A DNA stretch of 64,000 nt, taken from NCBI RefSeq assembly GCF_010727475.1, contig NZ_AP022567.1, positions 6,572,001 through 6,636,000 of the forward strand, written 5' to 3'. Each line of letters starts with the position of its first letter. The first letter of the stretch is position 1. The notes under the pieces were generated by a model, which saw nothing but the letters and a program-made list of their open reading frames with translations, did no database searches and was not told the origin of the DNA. The position numbers and the translations under genes were made by a program. Of this stretch, positions 52,714 to 61,604 are shown one piece after another. Source of the DNA: Mycolicibacterium mageritense (GTDB lineage: Bacteria > Actinomycetota > Actinomycetes > Mycobacteriales > Mycobacteriaceae).

Positions 52714-53639
52714 GAGCGGCCTCCTTCGGCCACGACGACGATCGTCTTGCCGGGGACACGCTTGCCGGGGGCAAATGCGGCAGGCGCTTCCGCGAGCGGC
52801 ACTACCGCGCCGATGATCGGCTTGATGCGCCCGTCGCGCAGTCGCGACGCCAGGTCGGCGAGGCGTGTGCGGTCCGGTTCGACGACGAAGAACACCGCGC
52901 GCCCCTCCTCGGGCCGGACTCGGGGTGGTTCGGCGATGGTGACGAGCGTGCCGCCGCTGCGCACGAGGCCCGCCGAACGGGCCAGGATGTCTCCTCCGAT
53001 CACGTCGAACACCACGTCGACTTCCCCGGCGTCCTCGAGCTTCTCGGACTCGAGGTCGAGGAAGGTGTGGACGCCGAGTTCCAGCGCCCGCTGCCGATCG
53101 GCCGCGCGACCGGTGCCGATGATGCACGCGCCGGCTTCACGGGCAAGCTGTACGGCGATCGACCCGACGCCACCCGCGACGCCGTGGATCAGCACCGTCT
53201 GGCCCGTGCTGAGCTGACCGTGATCGAACAGGCCTTGCCAGGCAGTCAATCCCGAGATCGGTACCGCGGCGGCCACCGTGTGATCGACATCGGCAGGCAG
53301 CGGTGCGAGGTTGCGCGCTTCGACAGCGGTGTACTCGGCGAGTGTGCCGTCACGCGTCCAGTCGGCAAGGCCGAACACCCGCTGGCCGACGGTCAGCCCG
53401 GTGGTGCCGTACCCCAGTCCCACGACAACGCCCGAGAACTCGTGGCCGGGCACGCTCGGCGTCCGGTCTCGCCCGGCGCGATCGGTCCACGTACCCGGCC
53501 AGTCCAACTCTCCCGGGGTGAAGCTCGCCGCGTGCACCCGTACGACGACGTCGTTCTCGGCCGCGTGCGGGTAGGGCACCTCGGTGAGCGACAGCCCCGC
53601 TACGCCGGCGTCCCGGTCACGAACAGTGATGGCTTGCAC
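52710..53639 (-). CDS. NADP-dependent medium-chain oxidoreductase (quinone reductase type)
   Basis: 309 aa. GroES-like domain (FTPGELDWPGTW, VPGHEFSGVVVGLGYGTTGLTVGQRVFG) and Rossmann motif TVLIHGVAGGVGSIAVQLAREAGACIIGTG. No zinc ligands. GTG start with GGGAGAGG. Oxidoreductases next to ECF41 sigma genes are the typical partner class, and the spacer to the sigma gene carries a perfect ECF41 promoter. Confidence 0.92.
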   Translation of the reverse strand: MQAITVRDRDAGVAGLSLTEVPYPHAAENDVVVRVHAASFTPGELDWPGTWTDRAGRDRTPSVPGHEFSGVVVGLGYGTTGLTVGQRVFGLADWTRDGTLAEYTAVEARNLAPLPADVDHTVAAAVPISGLTAWQGLFDHGQLSTGQTVLIHGVAGGVGSIAVQLAREAGACIIGTGRAADRQRALELGVHTFLDLESEKLEDAGEVDVVFDVIGGDILARSAGLVRSGGTLVTIAEPPRVRPEEGRAVFFVVEPDRTRLADLASRLRDGRIKPIIGAVVPLAEAPAAFAPGKRVPGKTIVVVAEGGRS

Positions 53640-53712
53640 AGCAAATCCTCTCCCTTTGAGGGTGTGTCGATCGCAACGCGTGGTCGGGCCACCGCGTGTT
53701 TCTCATCAGGGA

Positions 53713-53739
53713 GACGAGCCAGCACCCGCGGGTGTGACA
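53713..53739 (-). promoter_or_regulatory. ECF41-type promoter before the oxidoreductase-cupin operon
   Basis: Read on the minus strand: TGTCACA, exactly 16 bp, CGTC. It lies between the sigma gene stop and the oxidoreductase start and matches the described ECF41 element fully. Confidence 0.8.
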
Positions 53740-53741
53740 AC

Positions 53742-54608
53742 TCAGACGTGAGAAAGTTTGTCCGGGTTGATGACCCTGCGATACGCACTGATCAGCCCGT
53801 CGGTGATCTGCACCGTGTCGACCGAGTAGACGCCACCCTCCCGGTGGAAAACGAGCGCCAACTCGCCGCCGACCTCGACGAAATCGATCCGGTCCGCGCG
53901 CCACTGGCGGCCGACGCGCACCATCACCTCGGCGACCCGCTCGCCGCCGTGGATGAGTTTGCGTGCGGCGAACACCTCGCCACCCCCGTCGGTCACGTAC
54001 ACGGCGCCCGGATGCAGAAGTGCGACCAAACCGGCCATGTCCCCGGACTCGTACGCCGCGCGGAACGCCACCAGCACCCGCTCGCGCTCGGCCTTCGAGG
54101 CCCGGGGCGCGGATTCCTTTGCCTTGGCAACACGCCGGCGCGCCCGCGAGGCAAGCTGCCTCGCGGCCGGTGCGGACACGTCCAGCACGTCGGCGATCCG
54201 GCCGAACTCGATCCCGAACACGTCGTGAAGGACGAATGCCACCCGCTCCGGCGGGCTCAGCTCCTCCATGACGAGCAGCATCGCGGTGCTCACGGACTCG
54301 TCGACGAGGACCGGCTCGGACGCGTCCGGTCCTGTCAGCAACGGCTCCGGCAGCCATGGCCCGACGTAGCTCTCGCGGCGCAGGCGCGCACTCTTGAGGA
54401 TGTCGTAGGACCGTCGCGCTGCCACCGTGACCAGCCAGGCCCGCAGATCCTCGATCTGCTCCAGGTCTGCCGCGGCGGCCCGCAGCCATACGTCCTGGGC
54501 CACGTCCTCGGCATCGGCGACCGTGCCCAGCAGCCGGTAGGCCACCCCGAAGACCGCCGGACGATGACTCTCCCACTCGGCGCCGAGCGTGTCCTGCTGA
54601 TCGGGCAT
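53742..54608 (-). CDS. ECF41-group RNA polymerase sigma factor (SigJ type)
   Basis: 288 aa from ATG (AAGGG upstream); a GTG at 54647 lies inside a terminator hairpin and is rejected. Sigma-2 region HRPAVFGVAYRLLGTVADAEDVAQDVWLRA, sigma-4 region ELSPPERVAFVLHDVFGIEFGRIADVLDVSAPAARQLASRARRRV, then a C-terminal SnoaL-like domain with DGGG and the terminal NPDKL motif that define ECF41. That extension acts in place of an anti-sigma factor. Downstream genes and two promoter matches indicate local targets. Confidence 0.94.
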   Translation of the reverse strand: MPDQQDTLGAEWESHRPAVFGVAYRLLGTVADAEDVAQDVWLRAAAADLEQIEDLRAWLVTVAARRSYDILKSARLRRESYVGPWLPEPLLTGPDASEPVLVDESVSTAMLLVMEELSPPERVAFVLHDVFGIEFGRIADVLDVSAPAARQLASRARRRVAKAKESAPRASKAERERVLVAFRAAYESGDMAGLVALLHPGAVYVTDGGGEVFAARKLIHGGERVAEVMVRVGRQWRADRIDFVEVGGELALVFHREGGVYSVDTVQITDGLISAYRRVINPDKLSHV

Positions 54609-54638
54609 GCACGTCACCCTTGCAGATGGTGATGGGCC

Positions 54639-54672
54639 AAGAGCCACGAACCCGGTCGGGTTCGTGGCTCTT
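54639..54672. terminator. Hairpin terminator after the PepD-like protease
   Basis: Perfect 15-bp stem AAGAGCCACGAACCC / GGGTTCGTGGCTCTT, loop GGTC, 27 bp past the protease stop and before the sigma factor gene on the same strand. Confidence 0.85.
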
Positions 54673-54698
54673 GCGTGGGTGGCGGGGTGCCGGCGCTG

Positions 54699-56189
54699 TC
54701 AGGACTGCAGCTGCCCCAGCGTCACCTGCACGGTGCGCGATGCCCCGGACGGGTCGTCGTAGGTCAGCGTGACGTTGTCCCCAGGCGCCTTGGACCGCAC
54801 CTGTGCGACCAGGGCCTCGGGTCCGTCGATCGGCTTGCCGTCGAGCTTGGTGATCACCGCGCCCTCGGGCAGACCTGCCGCCGCAGCCGGGCCGCCGTTG
54901 ACGACACCCGCCACCGGCGCCCCGTGCGCATCTGTGCCGGTGCCGAGCTGCACGCCCAGCGATGCGTGCTGGACGGTCCCGGTCGAGACCAGTTCGTCGG
55001 CAATGCGTTTGGCTTGATCCACCGGGATCGCGAAGCCCAGGCCGATCGAACCGCTCTGACCGCCGCCCTGCGAACCCTGTCCGCCGCCCAGCGACGCGAT
55101 CGCCGAGTTGACCCCGATGAGGTCGCCGTTCATGTCCACCAGTGCGCCACCGGAGTTGCCCGGGTTGATCGCGGCGTCGGTCTGGATGGCGTTCATCACG
55201 GATTGCCCGCCGCCCTGCTCGTCACCGGTCGCCACCGGGCGATCCAGCGCGCTGATGATGCCGGTGGTCACCGTCCCCTGCAGGCCCAACGGTGAACCGA
55301 TCGCGACGACGTTCTGGCCCACCCTCAGATCCTTCGACGAACCGATGGTGATGGGGGTCAGGCCGGACACATTTTCGGCGCGCACCACGGCCAGGTCGTC
55401 GTCGGGATCGGTGCCGACAACGGTGAACGGAACGGTGCGGCCGTCGGAGAAGGTCACGGTCGCGGCCGCGTCGCCGTTGGTCTGGCGAGATGACCGGGCG
55501 GTCGGCCCGTCAGACGGAGCCTGCCGGCCCTCGCCCGGCCATTGACCGCCGGGGAACAAGCCAGGCGGGAGGCCCGGGAACTGCTCACCGGGCGCGGAGT
55601 CGGCACCCAACGGCGCCTGCGCCTGCCCGTTGTCGGCGGCCTCGGCCACAACATGGTTGTTGGTGAGGATCAGCCCGTCGGCGCTCAGCACGATGCCGGA
55701 GCCCTCGGCGCGACCTTGCCCGGTCTCGATCTGCAGTTTCACCACGCTGGGCAACACCTTGGCCGACACCTGCTCGACCGACCCGGTCGGCGCCGCATTC
55801 CGCGGCGGTGTGGAATCCGTTGCCGGCGTGGGTTTTCCAATATGCTGTGATGCCTGCGGATCAAGTGCGGGTTTGCCACTGTGATCGATCACCGCCACCG
55901 CCGATGCGGCACCGGCAACCATCGCCACCGCGGCGGTTCCGACGAGCACGCCCACGCGGGATCGCTTGCGCGGCGGCGGTAGTTGCTGCCCGAGCGGCGC
56001 CTGGAAGGGCGTCGTCGCATCTGGGTGCGCGAAGTACGGCGGGTGATACCCGCCTGCGGCCTGGGGTGATTCGTGGTGCCGCTGATACCCGGCGCGGCTC
56101 CACGGACTCGGGTTCTGGTTGTCTGCAGCCTGTTTCGGTGGCCACTCGTCGCCGGTCCGCTCCGACGAGCTCCTTGACCAATAGCTCAT
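54699..56189 (-). CDS. HtrA/DegP-family serine protease, PepD-like
   Basis: 496 aa. Cytoplasmic Pro-rich tail (1-75), one transmembrane segment (about 79-101), trypsin-like domain with His179 (LTNNHVV), Asp265 (DDLAVV) and Ser346 (NPGNSGG), an extra Gly/Pro-rich insert at 190-240, and a C-terminal PDZ domain (ASLGVQLGT, AGLPEGAVITKLDGKPI). Closely resembles M. tuberculosis PepD (Rv0983), but the mprAB and moaB2 neighbours are absent here. Degrades or refolds damaged envelope proteins. Confidence 0.92.
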   Translation of the reverse strand: MSYWSRSSSERTGDEWPPKQAADNQNPSPWSRAGYQRHHESPQAAGGYHPPYFAHPDATTPFQAPLGQQLPPPRKRSRVGVLVGTAAVAMVAGAASAVAVIDHSGKPALDPQASQHIGKPTPATDSTPPRNAAPTGSVEQVSAKVLPSVVKLQIETGQGRAEGSGIVLSADGLILTNNHVVAEAADNGQAQAPLGADSAPGEQFPGLPPGLFPGGQWPGEGRQAPSDGPTARSSRQTNGDAAATVTFSDGRTVPFTVVGTDPDDDLAVVRAENVSGLTPITIGSSKDLRVGQNVVAIGSPLGLQGTVTTGIISALDRPVATGDEQGGGQSVMNAIQTDAAINPGNSGGALVDMNGDLIGVNSAIASLGGGQGSQGGGQSGSIGLGFAIPVDQAKRIADELVSTGTVQHASLGVQLGTGTDAHGAPVAGVVNGGPAAAAGLPEGAVITKLDGKPIDGPEALVAQVRSKAPGDNVTLTYDDPSGASRTVQVTLGQLQS

Positions 56190-56413
56190 TGCGATGGTTT
56201 CTACTTCCTCGAGACGCCGATAGTCGTGCGCCGTACCGGCGCCTGGAAGTAGGTTGCCTGCGTCGACTGAGGCTTTGCTGAGAATGAGTTCGGCGCTGTC
56301 GAAGACTTTCACCGCCGTTGTCCCACTCTCACCATAAGCCAGCAAGGGGGCCTTGCCGCAAGCCCCCCGACCTGCTGCACAATCGTCCGGCCAACGAGAA
56401 CCAGGGGGTTGTA

Positions 56414-56833
56414 GTGACGAAGCCTTTCGAAGTACACGAGTCCGGTGCGCTCCTGCACGGCACCAAGGCCGACCTGTCGGTCGGTGACCTTCTGGTGCCC
56501 GGGCAGCAGTCGAACTACGAGGCAGGACGCATCTCGAACCACGTCTATGTGACGCACACATTGGATGCCGCGGTGTGGGGCGCGGAACTGGCCAAAGGCG
56601 ATGGGCGCGGCCGGATCTACATCGTGGAACCGCTGGGCGCGCTCGAAGACGACCCGAACGTGACCGACAAGAAGTTCCCGGGCAATCCGACGCGTTCCTA
56701 CCGCACCCGAGAGCCGGTCCGAATCGTCGGCGAGATCACGGATTGGGTGGGCCATACGCCCGAGCAACTTCAAGCGATGCGCGACGGCTTGGCTGACCTC
56801 GCGCGCCGCGGCCTCGCCGTGATCTACGACTGA
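56414..56833 (+). CDS. arr: Rifampicin ADP-ribosyltransferase Arr
   Basis: 139 aa, the usual Arr length. FEVHESGALLHGTKADLSVGDLLVPG, NHVYVTHTLDAAVWGAELAKG, GRIYIVEPLG and DDPNVTDKKFPGNPTRSYRTREPVRIVGEI match Arr-1 of M. smegmatis closely. It transfers ADP-ribose from NAD to rifampicin and inactivates it. GTG start after AGGGGG. Single gene, divergent from the PepD-like protease. Confidence 0.95.
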   Translation: MTKPFEVHESGALLHGTKADLSVGDLLVPGQQSNYEAGRISNHVYVTHTLDAAVWGAELAKGDGRGRIYIVEPLGALEDDPNVTDKKFPGNPTRSYRTREPVRIVGEITDWVGHTPEQLQAMRDGLADLARRGLAVIYD

Positions 56834-56841
56834 ATCACCGG

Positions 56842-57678
56842 TCAACGGGCGACCAGCATGGCGATCGATGCTCCGGCACCGGCCAAGCCGAGCGTTTGAC
56901 GTCTCGACGGCCGCTCGTGCAGCACCACGATTCCCAGTGCCACGGGCACGACCGGGTACAACGACGACAAGACCACAGCCACCACGTCGAGGTCGAGCTG
57001 CGCGGCGACCTGGTACGCGATGAGCGCGAGCACCGCCATGACGATCGTCGCGCCCGCGCCGGCGGCGATCCGCGGCGGCAGGCTCAATGAGACGGACGCG
57101 GGCCGGAAGAAGACCAGCGGGAGCAGGGCCACCACCGCGGCGGCTCGGCCCGCCGCCACCGGCCAGATTCCGGATTCCGCGTCCGCCTGCGCCAGCGCCG
57201 CGTATTGCAGCGCGATGCCCACGCCCGCCGCGAGGCCGTCCAGAGCGGCCGTCGGACGCCGACCGGACCCGTCGGACGCGCCTGCGACGAGCCACAGTGC
57301 AGGCAGCGCGACGGCTACCCCGACCCAGGCGAGGACCGACGGCCGTTCACCGCCCACGAGAACCCCGACCAGCACCGGGATACCCATGCCGCACACCGCC
57401 GAGATGGGCACCACGACGGCCATGGCGCCGTGTGACAGGCCGCGGAACAAGAACAGCGTCCCGATCCCGGAACCGACTCCCGACAATGCGCCCCAGGCGA
57501 GGTCGTCGAGGTCTGCGGTGCGCGAGACGACGACGGCAGCGGCGACGGCGAACGCGAGACCACACAGATAACCCCAGACCGTGATCGCCAAGTAGCCGGC
57601 CCTGCGGGACAGCAAGCCGCCGACGAAGTCCGAAATGCCGTACAGGGCAGCGGATCCCAGTGCCAGCAGGGTTCCCAC
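56842..57678 (-). CDS. EamA/DMT-family transporter
   Basis: 278 aa, ten hydrophobic segments in two EamA repeats (VGTLLALGSAALYGISDFVGG..., GLAAGVGIALQYAALAQADAESG...), ending VVPVALGIVVLHERPSRRQTLGLAGAGASIAMLV. GTG start 2 bp after the MarR stop, so co-transcribed with the MarR gene that probably controls it. Exports small metabolites; substrate unknown. Confidence 0.9.
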   Translation of the reverse strand: MGTLLALGSAALYGISDFVGGLLSRRAGYLAITVWGYLCGLAFAVAAAVVVSRTADLDDLAWGALSGVGSGIGTLFLFRGLSHGAMAVVVPISAVCGMGIPVLVGVLVGGERPSVLAWVGVAVALPALWLVAGASDGSGRRPTAALDGLAAGVGIALQYAALAQADAESGIWPVAAGRAAAVVALLPLVFFRPASVSLSLPPRIAAGAGATIVMAVLALIAYQVAAQLDLDVVAVVLSSLYPVVPVALGIVVLHERPSRRQTLGLAGAGASIAMLVAR

Positions 57679-57680
57679 GA

Positions 57681-58196
57681 TCAGACCGCAGCTTCGCGCT
57701 CGGCCCGGCCGACCGGGCAATAGGACTGGTCGACGCAGGCAGCACGATCACACAGCCGGCACAGCAACTCCGAGTTGGGCTGCTCGGAATAGATTGCGGT
57801 GAGCAGCTTTTCGAGGATATGCGTCAGGTGCACGGCCTCGCTGTCGTCGAGGGCGGCGACCAGGCTGTGCAGCCATCCCTGGCGGGCCTGCACCGCGCCG
57901 AGCGCCACGTCACGGCCACTGGCGCTGATCCTGACGATGCAGTCACGTCCGCACCGGGTCGACCGGCTGGCATGACCGGCCGCTTCCAGCGAGTCGACCA
58001 TCCGAGCCGCCGCCGATTGCGAGAGACCGACCCGCCGCCCGAGATCGGTCACTGTCACACCGTCGCTGTTGCTCAGCACCACCAGCGCGGCAGTGGCACT
58101 CAGGCTCAGACCGGTGTGCGTCACGACATCGGCGATCACCCTGCCGTTGATGGCCAGGGCGGCCGCGCCGAGCAGATTTGCCGTCCTCATATGCAT
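57681..58196 (-). CDS. MarR family regulator with C-terminal cysteine cluster
   Basis: 171 aa. Winged helix: LSATAALVVLSNSDGVTVTDLGRRVGLSQSAAARMVDSLEAAGHASRSTRCGRDCIVRISASG. The tail holds LCRLCDRAACVDQSYCPVG, a CxxC-x4-C-x5-C pattern able to bind zinc or sense redox. Heads the operon with the EamA exporter, which suggests sensing of an oxidant, electrophile or metal; inference. Confidence 0.9.
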   Translation of the reverse strand: MHMRTANLLGAAALAINGRVIADVVTHTGLSLSATAALVVLSNSDGVTVTDLGRRVGLSQSAAARMVDSLEAAGHASRSTRCGRDCIVRISASGRDVALGAVQARQGWLHSLVAALDDSEAVHLTHILEKLLTAIYSEQPNSELLCRLCDRAACVDQSYCPVGRAEREAAV

Positions 58197-58284
58197 GAGT
58201 CATGCATTCCCGGCCTCGCGTGGGTCAAACATGCCAGTCGGCGCTGCTGACCGCCCGCACCCGCGGGCTGTAGCGTGGACCGCC

Positions 58285-58923
58285 GTGAACTCCCCTCGCG
58301 TGTCTTCATCTGTTGTGCTCATGGCCTGCGCCGCATCGTTGGCCGTGACGCTCGCCGCGTGCGGGTCCGACACAAAGTCGGACTCCTCGTCGGCCGGCCC
58401 GTCCTCGTCCTCGATGGCCGAGGTGTTCGTGCCTTCCCTCACCGAGACGGCGACCGAGACCAGCACGTGCCCCACGGCCGCGCCGCAGAACGCCGGCGCA
58501 CCCGAGTGGACGTTGTCCGGAACCACGGGCAGTGTGGCCGTCACCGGATCCACCGACACCGCGAGCCCAGTCGTCACCGTCGACGGACCGTTCAACGTGG
58601 CCGAGACCCAGGTGCAGACGCTCAAACCGGGCGACGGGCCCGTCGTCGCCGACACCGCCAAAGTCTCGGTCTGCTACATGGGCGTCAACGGACGTGACGG
58701 CACGGTATTCGACAGCAGCTATGAACGGGGCGCCCCGGCAGACTTCCCGCTCGACGGCGTCGTACCAGGCTTCCAGAAAGCCATCGCGGGCCAGAAGGTC
58801 GGCTCAACCGTGGCAGTCGCCATGACATCGGCCGACGGGTACCCGCAAGGCCAGCCGGCCGCCGGGATCCAGCCCGGCGACACCCTCGTCTTCGCGATCA
58901 AGATCCTCGACGCCTCGAGCTGA
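58285..58923 (+). CDS. FKBP-type peptidyl-prolyl isomerase lipoprotein
   Basis: 212 aa from GTG. Signal peptide with lipobox LAAC, a Ser-rich linker, and two parts: a variable N-terminal part (59-120) and an FKBP domain with VQTLKPGDGPVVADTAKVSVCYMGVNGRDGTVFDSSYERGAPADFPLDGVVPGFQKAIAGQKVGSTVAVAMTSADGYPQGQPAAGIQPGDTLVFAIKIL. A membrane-anchored folding helper on the outer face. Confidence 0.92.
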   Translation: MNSPRVSSSVVLMACAASLAVTLAACGSDTKSDSSSAGPSSSSMAEVFVPSLTETATETSTCPTAAPQNAGAPEWTLSGTTGSVAVTGSTDTASPVVTVDGPFNVAETQVQTLKPGDGPVVADTAKVSVCYMGVNGRDGTVFDSSYERGAPADFPLDGVVPGFQKAIAGQKVGSTVAVAMTSADGYPQGQPAAGIQPGDTLVFAIKILDASS

Positions 58924-58953
58924 GCACCGCCGCCCGGTTGAGACAATGTCCGT

Positions 58954-59559
58954 ATGGTCGAGCAGAGCAACTGGATGCGGAAGGTCGCGGCCGACCCTAG
59001 GCATTCGCACTGGTACATCGAACGCTTTCGTTCCATGGCACGTGCCGGTGCGGACCTGGCGGGCGAAGCCAGGCTTGTCGACGCCATGGCGCCCCGTAAT
59101 GCGCACATCCTCGACGCGGGCTGCGGCCCCGGCCGGTTGGGCGGCTACCTGGCCGCCGCGGGCCACCGCGTCGTGGGGGTCGACGTGGACCCGACGCTGA
59201 TCGCAGCTGCCGAGCACGACCACCCCGGGCCGCGCTGGCTCGTCGGCGATCTCGCGGAGCTCGACCTGCCCGCGCGCGGCATCACCGAACCATTCGACGT
59301 GATCATGTCGGCCGGCAACGTCATGACGTTTCTCGCCGCGAGCACCCGCGTGCAGGTTTTGACCCGCCTTCGCGCCCACCTGGCGGGCGACGGCCGGGCG
59401 GTGATCGGATTCGGCGCTGGTCGCGACTACGCGTTCACCGAGTTCCTCGACGACGCCGCCACAGCCGGGCTGACCCCAGACGTATTGCTGTCCTCCTGGG
59501 ATCTGCGCCCGTTCACGCACGACTCCGATTTTCTCGTCGCGGTTCTGCGGCCGGAATGA
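58954..59559 (+). CDS. Class I SAM-dependent methyltransferase
   Basis: 201 aa. Motif I AHILDAGCGPGRLGGYLAAAGHRVVGVDVDPTLIAAAEHD, then WLVGDLAELDL and PFDVIMSAGNVMTFLAASTRVQVLTRLRAHLAGDGRAVIGFG. Small-molecule type; substrate unknown. Starts 30 bp after the FKBP gene, possibly in the same transcript. Confidence 0.92.
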   Translation: MVEQSNWMRKVAADPRHSHWYIERFRSMARAGADLAGEARLVDAMAPRNAHILDAGCGPGRLGGYLAAAGHRVVGVDVDPTLIAAAEHDHPGPRWLVGDLAELDLPARGITEPFDVIMSAGNVMTFLAASTRVQVLTRLRAHLAGDGRAVIGFGAGRDYAFTEFLDDAATAGLTPDVLLSSWDLRPFTHDSDFLVAVLRPE

Positions 59560-59592
59560 TCGAAAATCTACCGCTCCAAGGGTTTTCAGGCC

Positions 59593-60003
59593 TCAAGTCA
59601 ACGGTCTGAGCACCTCGGTGCACAGCCGCGGCAGATTGCCGAGCGGAATCCACGCCAATAACGAGCGGCACGTGCTTGCCGCCGTCGCCACCGGCCCACC
59701 GCAGACGGGCCACGCTCCGATTCCCTGAGTCTGCAGCACATTACGGGCCACCCGGATCTGCTCCTCCCTGCTCGCCTCGGCAGGCGATCCGCGACCGCCG
59801 TTCGCGGCCCAGGTGGCCGGGGTGAACTGGAGGCCGCCGTAGAAGCCGTTGCCGGTGTTGGCCGCCCAGTTCCCGCCGGACTCGCATTGGGCCATTGCAT
59901 CCCAGTTGGGCTCCGCTCCGGCAGCAGGAACCTGCAGGGCTGTCTGGGTCACGGCGATCGTGCCGATGATCGCGACCACCGCGACGACCTTGCGCACGCG
60001 CAT
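59593..60003 (-). CDS. Resuscitation-promoting factor, short RpfC/D/E type
   Basis: 136 aa. Signal peptide (KVVAVVAIIGTIAVTQTALQVPAAGA, to about residue 30). Rpf transglycosylase domain: NWDAMAQCESGGNWAANTGNGFYGGLQFTPATWAANGG, with the catalytic Glu in CESGGNW, then EEQIRVARNVLQTQGIGAWPVCG. Cleaves peptidoglycan glycan strands outside the cell. The ATG follows GAAGGGATC. An IS lies about 280 bp upstream and may affect its promoter. Confidence 0.94.
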   Translation of the reverse strand: MRVRKVVAVVAIIGTIAVTQTALQVPAAGAEPNWDAMAQCESGGNWAANTGNGFYGGLQFTPATWAANGGRGSPAEASREEQIRVARNVLQTQGIGAWPVCGGPVATAASTCRSLLAWIPLGNLPRLCTEVLRPLT

Positions 60004-60311
60004 GTCGATCCCTTCGTCGCGTCGTGCGCCCAGGCGCACGACCGTAAAGGCATAGGCGAAAAACGAATTCCCGCCCCTATCGCGTTACAGAGTTTACCCA
60101 TGAGGCATGAGTTAAATACCCGTGCTAGAGAGTCTAATTATCTTCTATGAGTTTATTTAATAGTTATGTGCCTCATGAGGTGATTGAGGCCATCGGCGAC
60201 GCCGTAACCCCAGGTCAATGGCTTCGACGGCGCACACGGCGCTGGCGCACAGCCAGGCCGCAGAGTTGCGCAATTCGCCTATTGCCTCATGTCAATATGT
60301 CCGCGGGGGGA

Positions 60312-60423
60312 TTCGTTGCCTCATTTGGAAAGTGCCCGGCTGGGTTCGTTGCCTCAGATGAGGGTGTCCGGGTTTTAGGCGCTGGGGGTGGAAATATTCG
60401 TTGCCTCACCTGTCGGTGTCCGG
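60312..60423 (+). repeat. Three direct repeats of about 27 bp at the IS end
   Basis: Units at 60312-60339, 60345-60371 and 60397-60423 share TTCGTTGCCTCA, then TG, then GTGYCCGG. The third lies inside the 3' end of the transposase gene. One inverted copy marks the other end (61660-61686). Likely transposase-binding sites. Confidence 0.8.
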
Positions 60424-61604
60424 CCGAGGCGGGCGATCAGCCGCGGACCGGCTTTGCTGGTGGTCAGGGTGAGTAACTCGCCGCACAGGGCCTGAATGTG
60501 GCGTTGCAGGGCGGCGGGGTTGAGCTCGGCGTAGATCTCGGCGAGGTGTTTGACTTCCTCGGCGGTGACTGTCGCATCCCGCTGGGCACGCCGGTACGGG
60601 GTGGTGGCCTCGTCGTATTTCTTGGTCACCTTCGACCCCCTGCGGACCTTGGACTCGAGTTTCTGTTGCGGGTAGAAGTAGTTGGCCAGCGAGGACTGCA
60701 GCACCCAGATCTTGTTGAGCAGCACCAGTTCTGCGGCGGTGTCGTAGCGGTGATAACCCACCATTTTGCGCACCGCTGACCAGTTCTTCTGCTCCACGTG
60801 ACAGCCATCGTTCTTGTGGCCCACCCGCGACCGAGTGAACGTGATGTGACGCTTACGGCACCACTCCAACAGGTGGAAGTTGATGAATTCCGAGCCGTTG
60901 TCCGAATCGACCCCGCGGATCGGAAACGGCATCACCGCCGCGATCTCATTGAGCGCCGCCATCACCCGCTTTTCGCCTTTGCCCAACACGGTGCGATTCT
61001 CGGTCCACCCGGTGGCGATATCGGTGACCGTCAATGTCCAGCCATGCACCCCGGCGGGATTACCGCCGTCATTGCTGACCAGGTCGATCTCGACGAACCC
61101 CGGCACCGCATCATCCCAGGCCGCCCACGTGCGCACCGAGATCTGACTTTTCAGCAGGGTGCCCGGCTTGGTGCCAGAACGGCCCTTGAGCTGGTGTTTC
61201 TTGCGCTCGGCGGCCAATCGACGATCGATGGTGGCCGCCGACATCCCCACCAGCATCCCCGCCGTCGCGTCGTCGATGACCAGTTCTCCGCAGCGGCGCA
61301 GCACCACCACCAACTCGCCCAACATCGGCGCCACCCGCTTACCCGCCGCCATCCCCAACACTTCCCAGCAAAACACCAGTGCCTCAAGAACATCCGGCCC
61401 ATACGTGGGTGGCCGCGACCGGCGAGCCCGCACCGCACGCGGACGCAGGGCCCCGCGCAACGCCCGGCGGGCATGATCACGATGCCACCCCGTCGTCGCA
61501 CACAACTCATCAAGAATCCGAGACTTCTCAACCCGACCGGCCTGCACATACCGCACCGCGATCGCCCTGGTCACCGCCCTGCGCTCCGTCAACGTCAACC
61601 CCAT
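60375..61604 (-). CDS. DDE transposase (integrase catalytic core, ISNCY/IS1202-like)
   Basis: 409 aa. N-terminal helix-turn-helix (AVRYVQAGRVEKSRILDELCATTGWHRDHARRALR), then an rve core with Asp in GFVEIDLVSNDGG, Asp in VDSDNGSEFINF and Glu in GCHVEQKNWSAVRKMVGY. The C-terminal part (LANYFYPQQKLESKVRRGSKVTKKYDEATTPYRRA) is typical of the group. Intact, full length, so the element may still move. Family name is from memory. Confidence 0.9.
   Translation of the reverse strand: MGLTLTERRAVTRAIAVRYVQAGRVEKSRILDELCATTGWHRDHARRALRGALRPRAVRARRSRPPTYGPDVLEALVFCWEVLGMAAGKRVAPMLGELVVVLRRCGELVIDDATAGMLVGMSAATIDRRLAAERKKHQLKGRSGTKPGTLLKSQISVRTWAAWDDAVPGFVEIDLVSNDGGNPAGVHGWTLTVTDIATGWTENRTVLGKGEKRVMAALNEIAAVMPFPIRGVDSDNGSEFINFHLLEWCRKRHITFTRSRVGHKNDGCHVEQKNWSAVRKMVGYHRYDTAAELVLLNKIWVLQSSLANYFYPQQKLESKVRRGSKVTKKYDEATTPYRRAQRDATVTAEEVKHLAEIYAELNPAALQRHIQALCGELLTLTTSKAGPRLIARLGRTPTGEATNISTPSA

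Noticed and set aside
52587..54632. 681-codon plus-strand frame opposite the sigma factor, oxidoreductase and cupin genes
   Set aside because: Spans three well-supported minus-strand genes and shows no family features; codon-bias shadow.
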